A DNA stretch of 64,000 nucleotides from Parvibaculum sp. (GTDB lineage: Bacteria; Pseudomonadota; Alphaproteobacteria; Parvibaculales; Parvibaculaceae). Under the pieces are notes generated by a model. It had not been told where the DNA came from. It ran no database searches and saw nothing but the letters and a program-made list of their open reading frames with translations. Of this stretch, positions 1 through 8,096 are shown in pieces (within the stretch, counting starts at the first letter, position 1; the number at the start of each line of letters is the position of its first letter). Made by a program: the position numbers and the translations under genes. The DNA lies in the NCBI RefSeq assembly GCF_019635935.1, contig NZ_JAHBYN010000001.1:3191532-3255531 (forward strand). Reading direction: 5' to 3'.

Positions 1-540
1 TCGGATTTCGCCGCCATAGAGGCTCACAAGCCGCCCTTCGCCACGCTCGATGTGCTGGTGCTGGCGCAAGGCACGGTCATCTATCGCAAGGGCGAATTCC
101 GCATGGACGGTTTCACCAAGGTGATGGACGTCAATCTCAACAGCTTGATGGCCTGCGCGCTGAAATTCCGCGACATGCTGGCCGCCGCAAAAGGCTCGCT
201 CATCACCATCAGTTCGACCGCCGCCTATCATTCGACGCGCGGCAACCCGGCCTATAACGCTTCGAAAACCGGCGCCGTCGGGTTGACGCGCACACTGGCC
301 GAGGCCTGGGCGGGCGAGGGCATACGCGTCAACGGCATCGCGCCCGGCCTCGTCGACACCAAGCTGACGAAAGTCACGACCGAAAACCCCGAGCGCCTCG
401 CCGCAAGCCTGCAGAACATCCCGCTCGGCCGCCTCGGCACGCCGGCGGACATGGCCGGCGTCGTATTGTTCCTGGCCTCGCCGCTATCGGCCTATGTCGT
501 CGGCCAGACCCTGCCGGTCGACGGCGGCCTGATCCTTTAA
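1..540 (+). CDS. SDR-family oxidoreductase, 5' end outside window
   Basis: Host gene. The frame is open from base 1 and stops at 538-540 (TAA), so the N-terminal Rossmann glycine motif lies outside the window. The visible part has the strand-4 region (LDVLVLAQGT, where classical members have NNAG), the catalytic Ser in ISSTAAY, the YxxxK pair in YNASK, and the C-terminal VVGQTLPVDGGL typical of NAD(P)-dependent short-chain dehydrogenases. The substrate cannot be told. It lies just outside the left end of the prophage and before integration would have faced the tRNA-Val gene tail to tail. Confidence 0.85.
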   Translation, partial: SDFAAIEAHKPPFATLDVLVLAQGTVIYRKGEFRMDGFTKVMDVNLNSLMACALKFRDMLAAAKGSLITISSTAAYHSTRGNPAYNASKTGAVGLTRTLAEAWAGEGIRVNGIAPGLVDTKLTKVTTENPERLAASLQNIPLGRLGTPADMAGVVLFLASPLSAYVVGQTLPVDGGLIL

Positions 541-617
541 TGGAAATTGGAGGATTTTCCGGCCGAAGCGCGTCGGCGCGGGGATGGCCCGCCATCCGAA
601 GCGCGCCAGCGCGTAGG

Positions 618-670
618 ATGGTGGACGGTACTGGACTCGAACCAGTGACCCCTGCGATGTGAACACAGTG
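618..670. repeat. attL: attL: 53-bp direct repeat of the tRNA-Val 3' part
   Basis: This stretch is identical over 53 bases to 61101-61153. It contains the CCA end, T arm and anticodon-side bases of tRNA-Val (complement strand) but no 5' half, so it is the att copy left by integration. Outside the 53 bases the flanks differ (AGG versus TAT before; TCGA versus CTCT after). The integrase gene lies 100 bp inside it. Confidence 0.95.
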
Positions 671-716
671 TCGATCGCAAAGCCCGCGGATTTCTGCGGC
701 TTTCCGGCGACGTTCG

Positions 717-764
717 CCACAGATATTCGTCGTTCGTTCACGCCCAATCTGTGGCAATCTGTGG
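717..764. promoter_or_regulatory. candidate integrase arm-binding sites
   Basis: Between attL and the integrase stop codon there is a perfect tandem 10-bp repeat, CAATCTGTGG twice (745-754 and 755-764), and an inverted copy of its core, CCACAGAT (717-724). Related TTCTGTGG and TCCTGTGG sequences occur at 61021-61040, near attR. Lambda-type tyrosine recombinases bind short arm repeats flanking the core; this role is inferred from position and repetition only. Confidence 0.5.
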
Positions 765-770
765 CGACAT

Positions 771-1937
771 TCACCGCCCGCTCGAAAAGCGCGCCGCCAC
801 GTCCTTCTGATAGTCCGGGTGGTGATGCCCGTAGGTGCGCTCCAGCGTCGTCGCGTCCATGCCGAGATAGCCCGCGGCGTCCCATATGTCCGCGCCGCGC
901 TGCATGAGCCAGGTCGCCGCGGTGTGGCGCGTGACATGCGGCGTGACCTCCGATCCGAGCCCGGCCGCCTGCCTGACGGCGTTCCATGCTCGCCGTTCCT
1001 TGGCGATCGATTTTCCCGCCCATGAGACGATATGGAGGCATGGCGGCCGCTTCTCGATCTTGTCCTTGTCCTCTTCGGCCCGGAGTGCGTTTGCCGCCTC
1101 GTCGGCGGCCTTCCACCGCCTCAACCAGAACAGGAGGCGCGGCGGTATGCGGCTGGTCGGCTGGCGCTTCTTTGTCCGTCGCTCGCCCGTTCCCCGCCGA
1201 TAGAGCAAGCCAGCATCGAGATCGACCCAACCGCCGTCGATCGACGGCATCCATTTCAGTTTCAGGATCGCGGAATGACGGGTTCCGGTGTAGAGCCCGA
1301 TCAGCAGGAAACGGACGATGTGGTGGTGGTCGGGGTTCCTGTAGGCGGCGCGCAGCATGGCGGCGGCTTCGGCGCGCGTCAGCCAGCGCTCGCGGCCTTC
1401 CGGCTTTTCGGGGAGTGTGACGACCGGCACATTCTGCATCCGGTATTCGGCAGCATAGTAATTGATCGCGGCCTGCAGGCACTCGAGCTCGCGCCGTGCC
1501 GTGCCGGCGCCGACGAACCGCTCGGCGGTCTTTGCCGATTTCCATTTCTGAGAGGTGCGCCAGGTCAGATAGGCGCGGCACGATCCGCCGCGCACTTCAT
1601 CGATCGACTTCCCCGCCCAGAACTCCGCAAGGGGGTCGAGCGCGAAGCCGATGCGCTCCGGGGCCGCCACCGATGGTGCGACCTCCCGGCCATAGACGGC
1701 CAGAACATCGTTCACCTGGAGCTTAGAGGGATCACGTTGTCCAGCGTCGGGCCGGTAGATTTCGGCGAGGTATTCGGAGAGCGCTTTTTGAGCCCCTTCG
1801 CGATCATCGCGACCGCAGCCTGTGACGATCTGCTTGTCTCCGTCGCGGATGATCCAGACCGCCGGCCTGACGCGGCCCCTTCCGTCCCGCCTTTCGCGCC
1901 GGAGCCAGAGCCGGATGCCTTTTGCTGGACGCGGCAT
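771..1937 (-). CDS. int: tyrosine-recombinase integrase
   Basis: 388 aa, enough for a full phage integrase. The catalytic domain shows R220 in YTGTRHS, H334 and R337 in HVTRHT, and the nucleophile Y369 in ERTYGHHHP. The second box reads GYLGM rather than the more common LGH. An N-terminal arm/core-binding region precedes these. It catalyses recombination between attP and the tRNA-Val attB, and with the excisionase reverses this. The ATG at 1937 has GAGGG 5 nt upstream. The upstream excisionase-like gene overlaps its first 226 bp. Confidence 0.95.
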   Translation of the reverse strand: MPRPAKGIRLWLRRERRDGRGRVRPAVWIIRDGDKQIVTGCGRDDREGAQKALSEYLAEIYRPDAGQRDPSKLQVNDVLAVYGREVAPSVAAPERIGFALDPLAEFWAGKSIDEVRGGSCRAYLTWRTSQKWKSAKTAERFVGAGTARRELECLQAAINYYAAEYRMQNVPVVTLPEKPEGRERWLTRAEAAAMLRAAYRNPDHHHIVRFLLIGLYTGTRHSAILKLKWMPSIDGGWVDLDAGLLYRRGTGERRTKKRQPTSRIPPRLLFWLRRWKAADEAANALRAEEDKDKIEKRPPCLHIVSWAGKSIAKERRAWNAVRQAAGLGSEVTPHVTRHTAATWLMQRGADIWDAAGYLGMDATTLERTYGHHHPDYQKDVAARFSSGR

Positions 1938-2146
1938 TTTTCCCTCATGCGTTCTATGGCGGCGAGCGTGGTGAAGTCCTTGCCGGCGATGCGCTCGATT
2001 TCGAGATTCCCGCGCGCGGCTTCGCGCCGGAGGCTGGAGGCTGATACCCCGCCATCAGGAAACGCGATCTCGGCCGCCACATGCAAGCGCAAGGGCTGCT
2101 CCGGGGCAGGCATTTCCTGTGGATAAGACGGGTTTCCGGCTTTCAT
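1712..2146 (-). CDS. excisionase-like DNA-binding protein
   Basis: 144 aa. Residues around SASSLRREAARGNLEIERIAGK and FTTLAAIERM match small proteins usually found directly upstream of integrases in alphaproteobacteria; they likely form a winged-helix excisionase-type fold. The tail is Ser/Gly/Ala rich and ends in VIPLSSR. The long overlap with int (226 bp, different frame) is unusual, but the same gene pair with the same tail style is common in related genomes to my knowledge. Start at 2146 (ATG, weak GGA upstream); an in-frame start at 2317 would run deep into the next gene. Confidence 0.65.
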   Translation of the reverse strand: MKAGNPSYPQEMPAPEQPLRLHVAAEIAFPDGGVSASSLRREAARGNLEIERIAGKDFTTLAAIERMREKCRVQQKASGSGSGAKGGTEGAASGRRSGSSATETSRSSQAAVAMIAKGLKKRSPNTSPKSTGPTLDNVIPLSSR

Positions 2147-2153
2147 GGCGGTC

Positions 2154-2978
2154 CTAGGGGGTGGAGCGGCGCGGGCATTCGCCGCAGCGCGTTTCGTCGG
2201 TTGGGTAGCCAACGGGCGGACAATCGCTGCAAAGTGGCGCGTCTTTGCTGTCGCTGCCCGCCTCCTTGGTAACGAGGGCGCGTAGCTGAGGGAGAAGCTC
2301 TTCGTTAATCTCGTCATCGTTCATGCCCGACAGCACGTCGATAGCTTCTGTTAGCCACTTTCGCCGCCACTCCTCTTCTGCGCCGAGTATGAAGCGCTCC
2401 ATTGCTGCAAAGTCGAGGTCGCGAAGGAGATGTTCCATCAGGAGACCGGCCAGCGCCTTCGCCTCATCCGCCCGCCGCTTCTCGGCTTCGATCCGAGCAA
2501 TGAGCCCGAGAACGGCAGCGGGGTTCGCGGCGGCTATAAACTCCGTACAAGCGAGGCCGGCGCGGTCGAAGTCGTGTTGACCATCCTCGTCGATTTGCTG
2601 CTCGATTTCGATCAGCCCTGAATTGAGTGTGTCGCAAACGGCGCGGCCATCTGGAAGACTGACGGAGTAGGAAATGAACCCGCCATATCCGTCTTCGTTG
2701 ACAGTGCCTTCACTCTCCCATTTGCCGGGGGCGACCTTCAATGCCGCCTCAGCCAGCGCCTTGATGCCGGCGATCTGTTCGTGGTCGGGCGCTGGCGAGG
2801 AAGCGAACACGCCGCCGATGATCTGCGCCAACCGCTCTTCCATCACGGCCTGCAGGTCCGCCGCGATCCACGCCGGATGGTTCGATTTCTCCAGCGCGAG
2901 GATCTGGCAGAACTCGCCACGGTCGCGGAGATTCGCCATCACCGCTGCGGCTGCGGTTTTTGCAAGTGTGTCGGTCAT
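2154..2978 (-). CDS. hypothetical phage protein with Cys-rich tail
   Basis: 274 aa, not recognised. A helical, charged middle (about residues 155-240) is followed by a short C-terminal cysteine cluster (CSDCPP, then CGEC), which could bind one zinc ion. Its ATG overlaps the stop of the upstream DUF5131 gene by 4 nt (ATGA), so it is translated within the same early operon. Confidence 0.7.
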   Translation of the reverse strand: MTDTLAKTAAAAVMANLRDRGEFCQILALEKSNHPAWIAADLQAVMEERLAQIIGGVFASSPAPDHEQIAGIKALAEAALKVAPGKWESEGTVNEDGYGGFISYSVSLPDGRAVCDTLNSGLIEIEQQIDEDGQHDFDRAGLACTEFIAAANPAAVLGLIARIEAEKRRADEAKALAGLLMEHLLRDLDFAAMERFILGAEEEWRRKWLTEAIDVLSGMNDDEINEELLPQLRALVTKEAGSDSKDAPLCSDCPPVGYPTDETRCGECPRRSTP

Positions 2979-3712
2979 GCTGCCCTCGCTTTCGGGAATT
3001 GCCGGATCAAGAGGTCCGCGGGGATCGGCGCCTTGCGCGGCATTTGTTTCATGAAGAACGCTACTTCGAGCATGGCGCTCTGGTCGCGCATGGACCGGAA
3101 CCAGTCCGTCTCGGCAATGCGCGCCTTGTGTTTGCCCTGATCCGTCTCGCCGCCGACGATGATCCAGTCCGGAACGTCCCCGTGCATCGTGATCGGGCCG
3201 AGCAGGGGCTCGAAGCTGCCGAAGGTGAAGGCCGGGCCAAGCCGCTCCGATACTTCCTGAAGCTTCCCGCTGTCGCGGTCGTATTCGGCTTGGTCGACCA
3301 TCGTCGCGCCGATGGCCGCGTTGGCCGGGAGCCTGTCGATCATCTTCAGCACGTTGCCGATGCGCTTCGTCAGCAGAAGCCATGTGAGGTTCGGCGTGGC
3401 CTCGATCAATTCCATCAGATCGGTGCGCCATTGCGGATCGACCTCATTGTCGAAGACGTCGGAGAGCGAGGCGCAAAACACATAGACGGGCTTTCCGCCG
3501 CTGGCCGCTGCCTTGTTCCATGCGAGAGGCTTGCGCCAGTTCGCAACGCTTGTCCTGACGCGCGGCTGGCCGGCGCCCCACTTCACCCGACCATACCGAT
3601 GATCCATCATCGCTTCGGCGTAGCAGCCGTCGCAGCCCGGCGAGACTTTCGTGCAGCCGAGCCACGGATTAAAAGTGTGGTCGGTCCACTCGATCTTGCT
3701 GTTCTCGGCCAT
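2975..3712 (-). CDS. DUF5131 (phage Gp37/Gp68 family) protein
   Basis: 245 aa. The N-terminus KIEWTDHTFNPWLGCTKVSPGC is the family hallmark, with a C-x(7)-C-x2-C cluster (GCTKVSPGCDGCYAE) resembling the cysteine clusters of radical-SAM-like proteins. Later motifs WLLLTKR and IIVGGET are also family-typical. The biochemical function of the family is not established; iron-sulfur chemistry is an inference. It is coupled on both sides (1-nt and 4-nt overlaps). Confidence 0.85.
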   Translation of the reverse strand: MAENSKIEWTDHTFNPWLGCTKVSPGCDGCYAEAMMDHRYGRVKWGAGQPRVRTSVANWRKPLAWNKAAASGGKPVYVFCASLSDVFDNEVDPQWRTDLMELIEATPNLTWLLLTKRIGNVLKMIDRLPANAAIGATMVDQAEYDRDSGKLQEVSERLGPAFTFGSFEPLLGPITMHGDVPDWIIVGGETDQGKHKARIAETDWFRSMRDQSAMLEVAFFMKQMPRKAPIPADLLIRQFPKARAA

Positions 3713-3954
3713 CAGCTCGCTTCCTTCTGTTTCCAGTATTGCTCGCGCGAAATCCCGGTCGCGGTCGTCAGATATGCGTCGAGATAGGCTTCCTCGTAGA
3801 GCTTGAGGCAGAGCTGGCCTTCGCGGTTCTCGGGGAAAGCTACTGGCAGGAAATCGTGAAGCGCCATGCCGGGCAGAGCGCCTGCGCGTGCGGCGGTACG
3901 GCCCCTCGATGTGCCGGTTTCCCTCCAGACGATTGCCCGACGCGAAAGGTTCAT
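3712..3954 (-). CDS. small hypothetical phage protein
   Basis: 80 aa (start MNLSRRAIVW), sharing ATGA with the upstream HerA-like gene and 1 nt with the downstream DUF5131 gene. No recognisable domain. Its position between two coupled genes is the main reason to believe it is translated. Confidence 0.6.
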   Translation of the reverse strand: MNLSRRAIVWRETGTSRGRTAARAGALPGMALHDFLPVAFPENREGQLCLKLYEEAYLDAYLTTATGISREQYWKQKEAS

Positions 3955-5696
3955 GGAAACAGCCAATCCGCTGCGCGAACCGTGCCTCTTCCGTCCGCTT
4001 CGATGATGCCGTAGGCCGCGACCTTCGCGATGTAGACGCCGCACGTCGATGCCTTCGGTGAAAGCCCGACCGATTCCGCTACATCGTCTCGACGGACGCT
4101 TGCCGGATAGGCGTCGTAGATCGTATCGAAGACGCGGGCCGGTTGCGGTTCCAGAAGCTCACGCGCCATGAGGCGCAAATCTTCCTGTGAAGTCGCCGAC
4201 GGCGTATTCGCTGCGGCGAGGCCTTCATCCGTCAGTTGCACAGTGCCGGGCGCCGTCGCGACCAGGCCGCGCTTCGCGAGGTCCGCAATATAGACGCCGA
4301 AGGTCGAGGCCTTGGGGCTGTACCCGGCCACGACGGCGGCGCGCTCGCGCCGAACAGGCTCGATGCCGATATGCCGCCACCATGCAAGGGCGTCGAGGAC
4401 GCGCTGGAGCGAGGGCGTCAGGCCCTCGGCGGTCGCCTTCGGTTGGTCATTAATAACCGGCGCAGGCTTGGGCTTCTCGCGGACGGGTGCCGGCGCAGCC
4501 GCGACACGGGAAGGGCGCGATGTCGGCGCTTCCGGGGGCGCCGGGACGTCCGGCCTCGGCAGGTCCGCCAGTGTCACGCGCATGGCGCTGATGGCAGCGT
4601 CCCACCCTTCGACATACCCGTTCGCCTTGCCGACCGCTTTGCCGTGCGAGAAACCGTTGGCTTCCGCCTCCGCTATCGCTTTCGGGTCCGGCGCGGCCGC
4701 AACAGTGGCCGGCTTCGCGGCCAGTTCCTTCTTGAGCTTCGCAATCTCTGCCTTGAGCACCTTCGGATCGTTGGCCTCGGCCTCGGCCGTAATCTTCGGC
4801 AGAACCTCTTTCATCAGCTTCACAAAGGCAGAGACATCGACCGCCGCCGTCGTCGCCTTGACCGTGCCGTCTCGCATCGCGCGCCGGTCTGGATGAAATG
4901 TGCGCTTCGACGGCATCTGTACGCGGTGAGCAATGTCCGACATCGGCGGCCAGTACCAGCACTCGCCGGCGGTGAGCATCGGGAGAGACGCGCGGATTTC
5001 CTTGCCGCCCGCACCGGTGCCAAGGTCGAGCCACTTTTCGAGCGAGTTGAGGGAATTCTTGCCCTTCTGCCGGTGTAGCAACATGCCGTCGCAAAGTTCC
5101 AGCACGGCTTTGTTCACCTGTTCGGCGCGCTGGTTGATGAGCGTGTAGCCGAGCAGCGCGTTGCCGCCCATCCGCGCCAGCTTTTCGACTTCGGCATATA
5201 CGTGCGACGCCGCAGGATCGCCCTTCGGCAGAAGTTGCGGGCAAAACTCCGCCGCCTCTTCCAGAAAGACATGCCGCAAACCGAAGTCCTTGTTCTCGTA
5301 AAGCAGCACGCGGAGAACGTCGGTGACGATGCGCTTCCAGTCGGCCTTGCTGAGGGTCATGGAATACAGGTCGAGCACGATGGAGACGCCGGCGCGCATG
5401 GCGGCCCGCACGATCTCGGGCGCCGATTGAGGCGTCAGCGGCAGGTCGCCATGCATGCCACCCGCGACGACGACCGGGTATCCCTTGGCGCCCTTCACAC
5501 CCGGAGCCGGAACGCGCAGGTTGCGCCAGATGCCGACAGGGTCGATCGCAATAATCGGAACGCCCGCGTCCATCAGCCGTTCCGCGATCATCGTCGCGGT
5601 GTAGGTTTTGCCGCTGTCCCGGATTCCGAGAATCGCGTTGCCCTGGCTCGCATAATCACTCAGGTCGATCGAGACTTTTCCAAGGTCGATTTTCAT
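3951..5696 (-). CDS. HerA-like ATPase with C-terminal winged-helix repeats
   Basis: 581 aa. Walker A is GIRDSGKT (residues 24-31) and the Walker B-like segment LEEAAEF lies at about 145-151; this is the layout of HerA/FtsK-superfamily DNA-translocating ATPases. An Ala/Pro-rich linker (about 290-430) leads to two related winged-helix-like units near the C-terminus, each carrying a SPKAST..GVYIA motif. Probably a DNA-associated motor acting in early phage DNA metabolism. A second, divergent HerA-like ATPase lies 2.4 kb upstream in the same operon. ATGA overlap with the preceding gene. Confidence 0.75.
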   Translation of the reverse strand: MKIDLGKVSIDLSDYASQGNAILGIRDSGKTYTATMIAERLMDAGVPIIAIDPVGIWRNLRVPAPGVKGAKGYPVVVAGGMHGDLPLTPQSAPEIVRAAMRAGVSIVLDLYSMTLSKADWKRIVTDVLRVLLYENKDFGLRHVFLEEAAEFCPQLLPKGDPAASHVYAEVEKLARMGGNALLGYTLINQRAEQVNKAVLELCDGMLLHRQKGKNSLNSLEKWLDLGTGAGGKEIRASLPMLTAGECWYWPPMSDIAHRVQMPSKRTFHPDRRAMRDGTVKATTAAVDVSAFVKLMKEVLPKITAEAEANDPKVLKAEIAKLKKELAAKPATVAAAPDPKAIAEAEANGFSHGKAVGKANGYVEGWDAAISAMRVTLADLPRPDVPAPPEAPTSRPSRVAAAPAPVREKPKPAPVINDQPKATAEGLTPSLQRVLDALAWWRHIGIEPVRRERAAVVAGYSPKASTFGVYIADLAKRGLVATAPGTVQLTDEGLAAANTPSATSQEDLRLMARELLEPQPARVFDTIYDAYPASVRRDDVAESVGLSPKASTCGVYIAKVAAYGIIEADGRGTVRAADWLFP

Positions 5697-5914
5697 CGGT
5701 CTTCGTTCTCCTTCACCTTAACCTCAAGACCGACACGGCCCATGAATTCAATGAGCGAGGCGCCGGCGTCGCGCCATTTCTGCTTCTGGATGCCGTCGTC
5801 CGGCATGTCGTCCCACAAGGGCCTGATCTCGCCGTGACGGAAGCGGCGGATTGCTTCGCCGGCGCGGTCTTCGATGGTGCGGGGATTTTCGGTGTTGTGG
5901 TCAACCTTCGACAC
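5693..5914 (-). CDS. small hypothetical phage protein (GTG start)
   Basis: 73 aa, charged, no known domain. The start is GTG at 5914, inside the end of the upstream gene (14-nt overlap); the stop shares ATGA with the HerA-like ATPase. It may be a small partner of that ATPase, judged by coupling only. Confidence 0.6.
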   Translation of the reverse strand: MSKVDHNTENPRTIEDRAGEAIRRFRHGEIRPLWDDMPDDGIQKQKWRDAGASLIEFMGRVGLEVKVKENEDR

Positions 5915-6572
5915 AGGCTATCTCCCTGACTTCGACGGCTACGATAGTGGCGCCGCTTTCATACGCGACGCGCTCCCATAGAGTGTCGACATACTCGTTG
6001 TTGTGGTCACGAAGGACCGCGAAGCCGATCAGCACAATTCCGTTCACCTTGGCCGCTCGTATCGTCGGCGACACAGTGCGAACGTCGATTTCGCCGCCTG
6101 CGGTCTTAACCGCGTATCCGCTAGTGTTGTTGGTCTCGCGCGCAAGAAGAAGTTCGCGGGCCATATGCACCGCCTCCACGCCGTTCGCAGAGACGCAGGG
6201 CACGCCGGCACCTATCATCTCGCGGAGGCGTTCGGTAGAGACTTTGGACGTAGCGCCGTAATCGTGCCCGTTCTTGCAAGGCCCGAATTGGCAGGCCGGA
6301 CAAGATCTCGGATACGGTTTACCCGACTTTCGAATTTCTTCCCGGCAGCGAGAACGGGGGGCGGTGTCAGGTGCAATCTCAGGTTGAACGGCGGCGTGTT
6401 CGGTCAGGCGCTGTTGAACAGCGGCAAAACCCTCGGCCATCGCGCCCACGGTTGCGAAAGCCGAAGAATTGTCGCTGCCTTGGGCCGCGCCAATAGCAGC
6501 GTTCCAGAAATACCCGAGCGCGTCGGCGAGCTGTGTCGCAGTGAGAGGTTGTTCTATTGCTTTCTCGTTCAT
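5901..6572 (-). CDS. hypothetical phage protein with zinc-finger-like centre
   Basis: 223 aa, not recognised. An N-terminal helical part (about 1-65) is followed by a cysteine-containing segment (SRCREE, SCPACQFGPC) that could bind zinc, then an alpha/beta C-terminal part. ATGA overlap with the upstream gene at 6569-6572. Confidence 0.65.
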   Translation of the reverse strand: MNEKAIEQPLTATQLADALGYFWNAAIGAAQGSDNSSAFATVGAMAEGFAAVQQRLTEHAAVQPEIAPDTAPRSRCREEIRKSGKPYPRSCPACQFGPCKNGHDYGATSKVSTERLREMIGAGVPCVSANGVEAVHMARELLLARETNNTSGYAVKTAGGEIDVRTVSPTIRAAKVNGIVLIGFAVLRDHNNEYVDTLWERVAYESGATIVAVEVREIACVEG

Positions 6573-7075
6573 GCTGCATCGGCCTCCTTGGCCTTCGTTT
6601 TCCTCGGGTTCATTTCCTGCCACCAGGCTTCGCCTTCGGCTTTCCACCAGTCGCGGATGCCTTCCGGCGTGGCGTCTTTCGCCGCGCGATAGATCGTCCG
6701 CAGCTTTTCGATGTCTGCCTGATCCGACATATGACATTCAGGCTCCGGCATTCGGGTGATCAAGGCGATGAAGCGATAGGCGCGATTGCGCGCGCTGCGC
6801 CGGATGCGCGCTACCGCGATCTCGTATTCCTTCGTGCCGGGCCGCTCCTCGATGCCGTACATCGTCTCGGCCGATTTCCAGAGGCGGTCGAATATCTCGT
6901 GGCAGTGCTTGCGCGCCTCATGGACCTCTTGGCCGACCATCGGCTTGCCGTCCCACGAGTGCAGTCCGCAGCGCTCGCAGTCGTCGCGGCGGCCATACCG
7001 CGTCCGCTTCACAACGGAGGGCTCGCCGCAGTTCGGGCAGTCGAGGGGTTCGGTGGATGCGGGTTTCTTGGCCAT
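6569..7075 (-). CDS. hypothetical phage protein with N-terminal zinc ribbon
   Basis: 168 aa. Residues near the start carry CPNCGE then CERCG, a standard four-cysteine zinc ribbon with a basic stretch (KRTRYGRRDD) between the knuckles. The remainder is helical and charged. It may bind nucleic acid. Its ATG at 7075 overlaps the previous stop by one base. Confidence 0.65.
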   Translation of the reverse strand: MAKKPASTEPLDCPNCGEPSVVKRTRYGRRDDCERCGLHSWDGKPMVGQEVHEARKHCHEIFDRLWKSAETMYGIEERPGTKEYEIAVARIRRSARNRAYRFIALITRMPEPECHMSDQADIEKLRTIYRAAKDATPEGIRDWWKAEGEAWWQEMNPRKTKAKEADAA

Positions 7076-7287
7076 CACAAACGCTTCCGTTCCGCTTTCG
7101 TCATCGCCGCCCGAAGAGGGGTTCGCGCCCTCTCCAGATGAAGAGCGACCTCGGTCCACCAGTTCCAGTCGTCGCCGGAGAACCGCTTCTCGGCCTCCTT
7201 GATTAGGCGCGCCAGGTCGCGGTCGAAGTCGGCGGCGCCGAGCGGCGGGTCCGGGAGCGTCTTGCGCGCGGGCTTCTTCGCCGTCAT
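7075..7287 (-). CDS. small hypothetical phage protein
   Basis: 70 aa, Lys/Arg rich at both ends, with WNWWTEVALHLERA in the middle. No assigned family. ATGA overlap with the methyltransferase-like gene upstream. Confidence 0.6.
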   Translation of the reverse strand: MTAKKPARKTLPDPPLGAADFDRDLARLIKEAEKRFSGDDWNWWTEVALHLERARTPLRAAMTKAERKRL

Positions 7288-8096
7288 GGCGCTCCCCCGA
7301 AAAGGTCGAGTTGAGGCGCGGGCACGCGCGCGGGAGCCGTTGCGACCGGAGCGGTGGGTTCGATCCTGCTTTGCCGCACATAGTCGGAGACCTTGCTGCC
7401 GTGCGTGGCGAGGAAGCGCAGCTTCGCCGGCGTAGACGCGACCTCCTGAAAGCGATTTGCGATGGAGTCGCCCAGATAGACGTCGGCGCAGATGTCGAGC
7501 AGGGCGAGCTGCACGTAGCAGAGGTGAAAGCAGAAGGGATCGATGTCGACCGCGGTGAACCAAAGATGAGTCGCGGGAGAGAAGCCGCGCGACTTCATCA
7601 CTTCGCTGAAAGCGATGATCATGCCGCCCGATCCGGCTGCCGGTTCGCATCCGGTGACGAAGCCATTCGCCTCAACCAGCCGACGCATCTCGTCATCCGG
7701 GAGGTTGATCTCCGCCATCAAGCGGGAGACCTCGAAGGGAGTGAAGTATTGACCGAACCCCTCATTCAGGGCGCCGAGATCGGCAACCATCGCTCCAAAG
7801 AAGTCGCCGCCCTCCTCGAGCCCGTCTACCGTCATTGCAAGCAGCCGGGACAGCTGGTCTCGATACGGTTCTCCCCCGCCACGCTTCACAATCTCGACGA
7901 ACCGTTCTTCCATCTGCGCCGCCCTTTCGGGAGCGGTGAACGGTACGCGCTGCGCGATGGCGAGATACGCGCATTCGGCGAAGTCTCTGATGATGTCCGA
8001 GTGCCTGCGTTGCCGCGCCATGTCGTTCACGAGCTTGATGAACTCGCGTGTCGGGCCGGTCTTGCCGGCATGCGGGTTCTTGTTCACGCGGCTCAC
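7284..8096 (-). CDS. N-6 DNA methylase-like protein lacking the NPPY catalytic motif
   Basis: 270 aa. It has the HsdM-type entry (GQYFTPFEVSRLM), the SAM-binding motif I (EPAAGSGGM) and the acidic motif II region (VDIDPFCFHLCYVQLAL). After GDSI, where NPPY/NPPF should follow, the chain reads ANRFQEVAS and ends soon after. It may therefore bind SAM without methylating adenine. Short phage/plasmid proteins of this architecture are a recurrent family, so the loss is not a private mutation. It sits in the early operon downstream of the second HerA-like ATPase. Confidence 0.75.
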   Translation of the reverse strand: MSRVNKNPHAGKTGPTREFIKLVNDMARQRRHSDIIRDFAECAYLAIAQRVPFTAPERAAQMEERFVEIVKRGGGEPYRDQLSRLLAMTVDGLEEGGDFFGAMVADLGALNEGFGQYFTPFEVSRLMAEINLPDDEMRRLVEANGFVTGCEPAAGSGGMIIAFSEVMKSRGFSPATHLWFTAVDIDPFCFHLCYVQLALLDICADVYLGDSIANRFQEVASTPAKLRFLATHGSKVSDYVRQSRIEPTAPVATAPARVPAPQLDLFGGAP

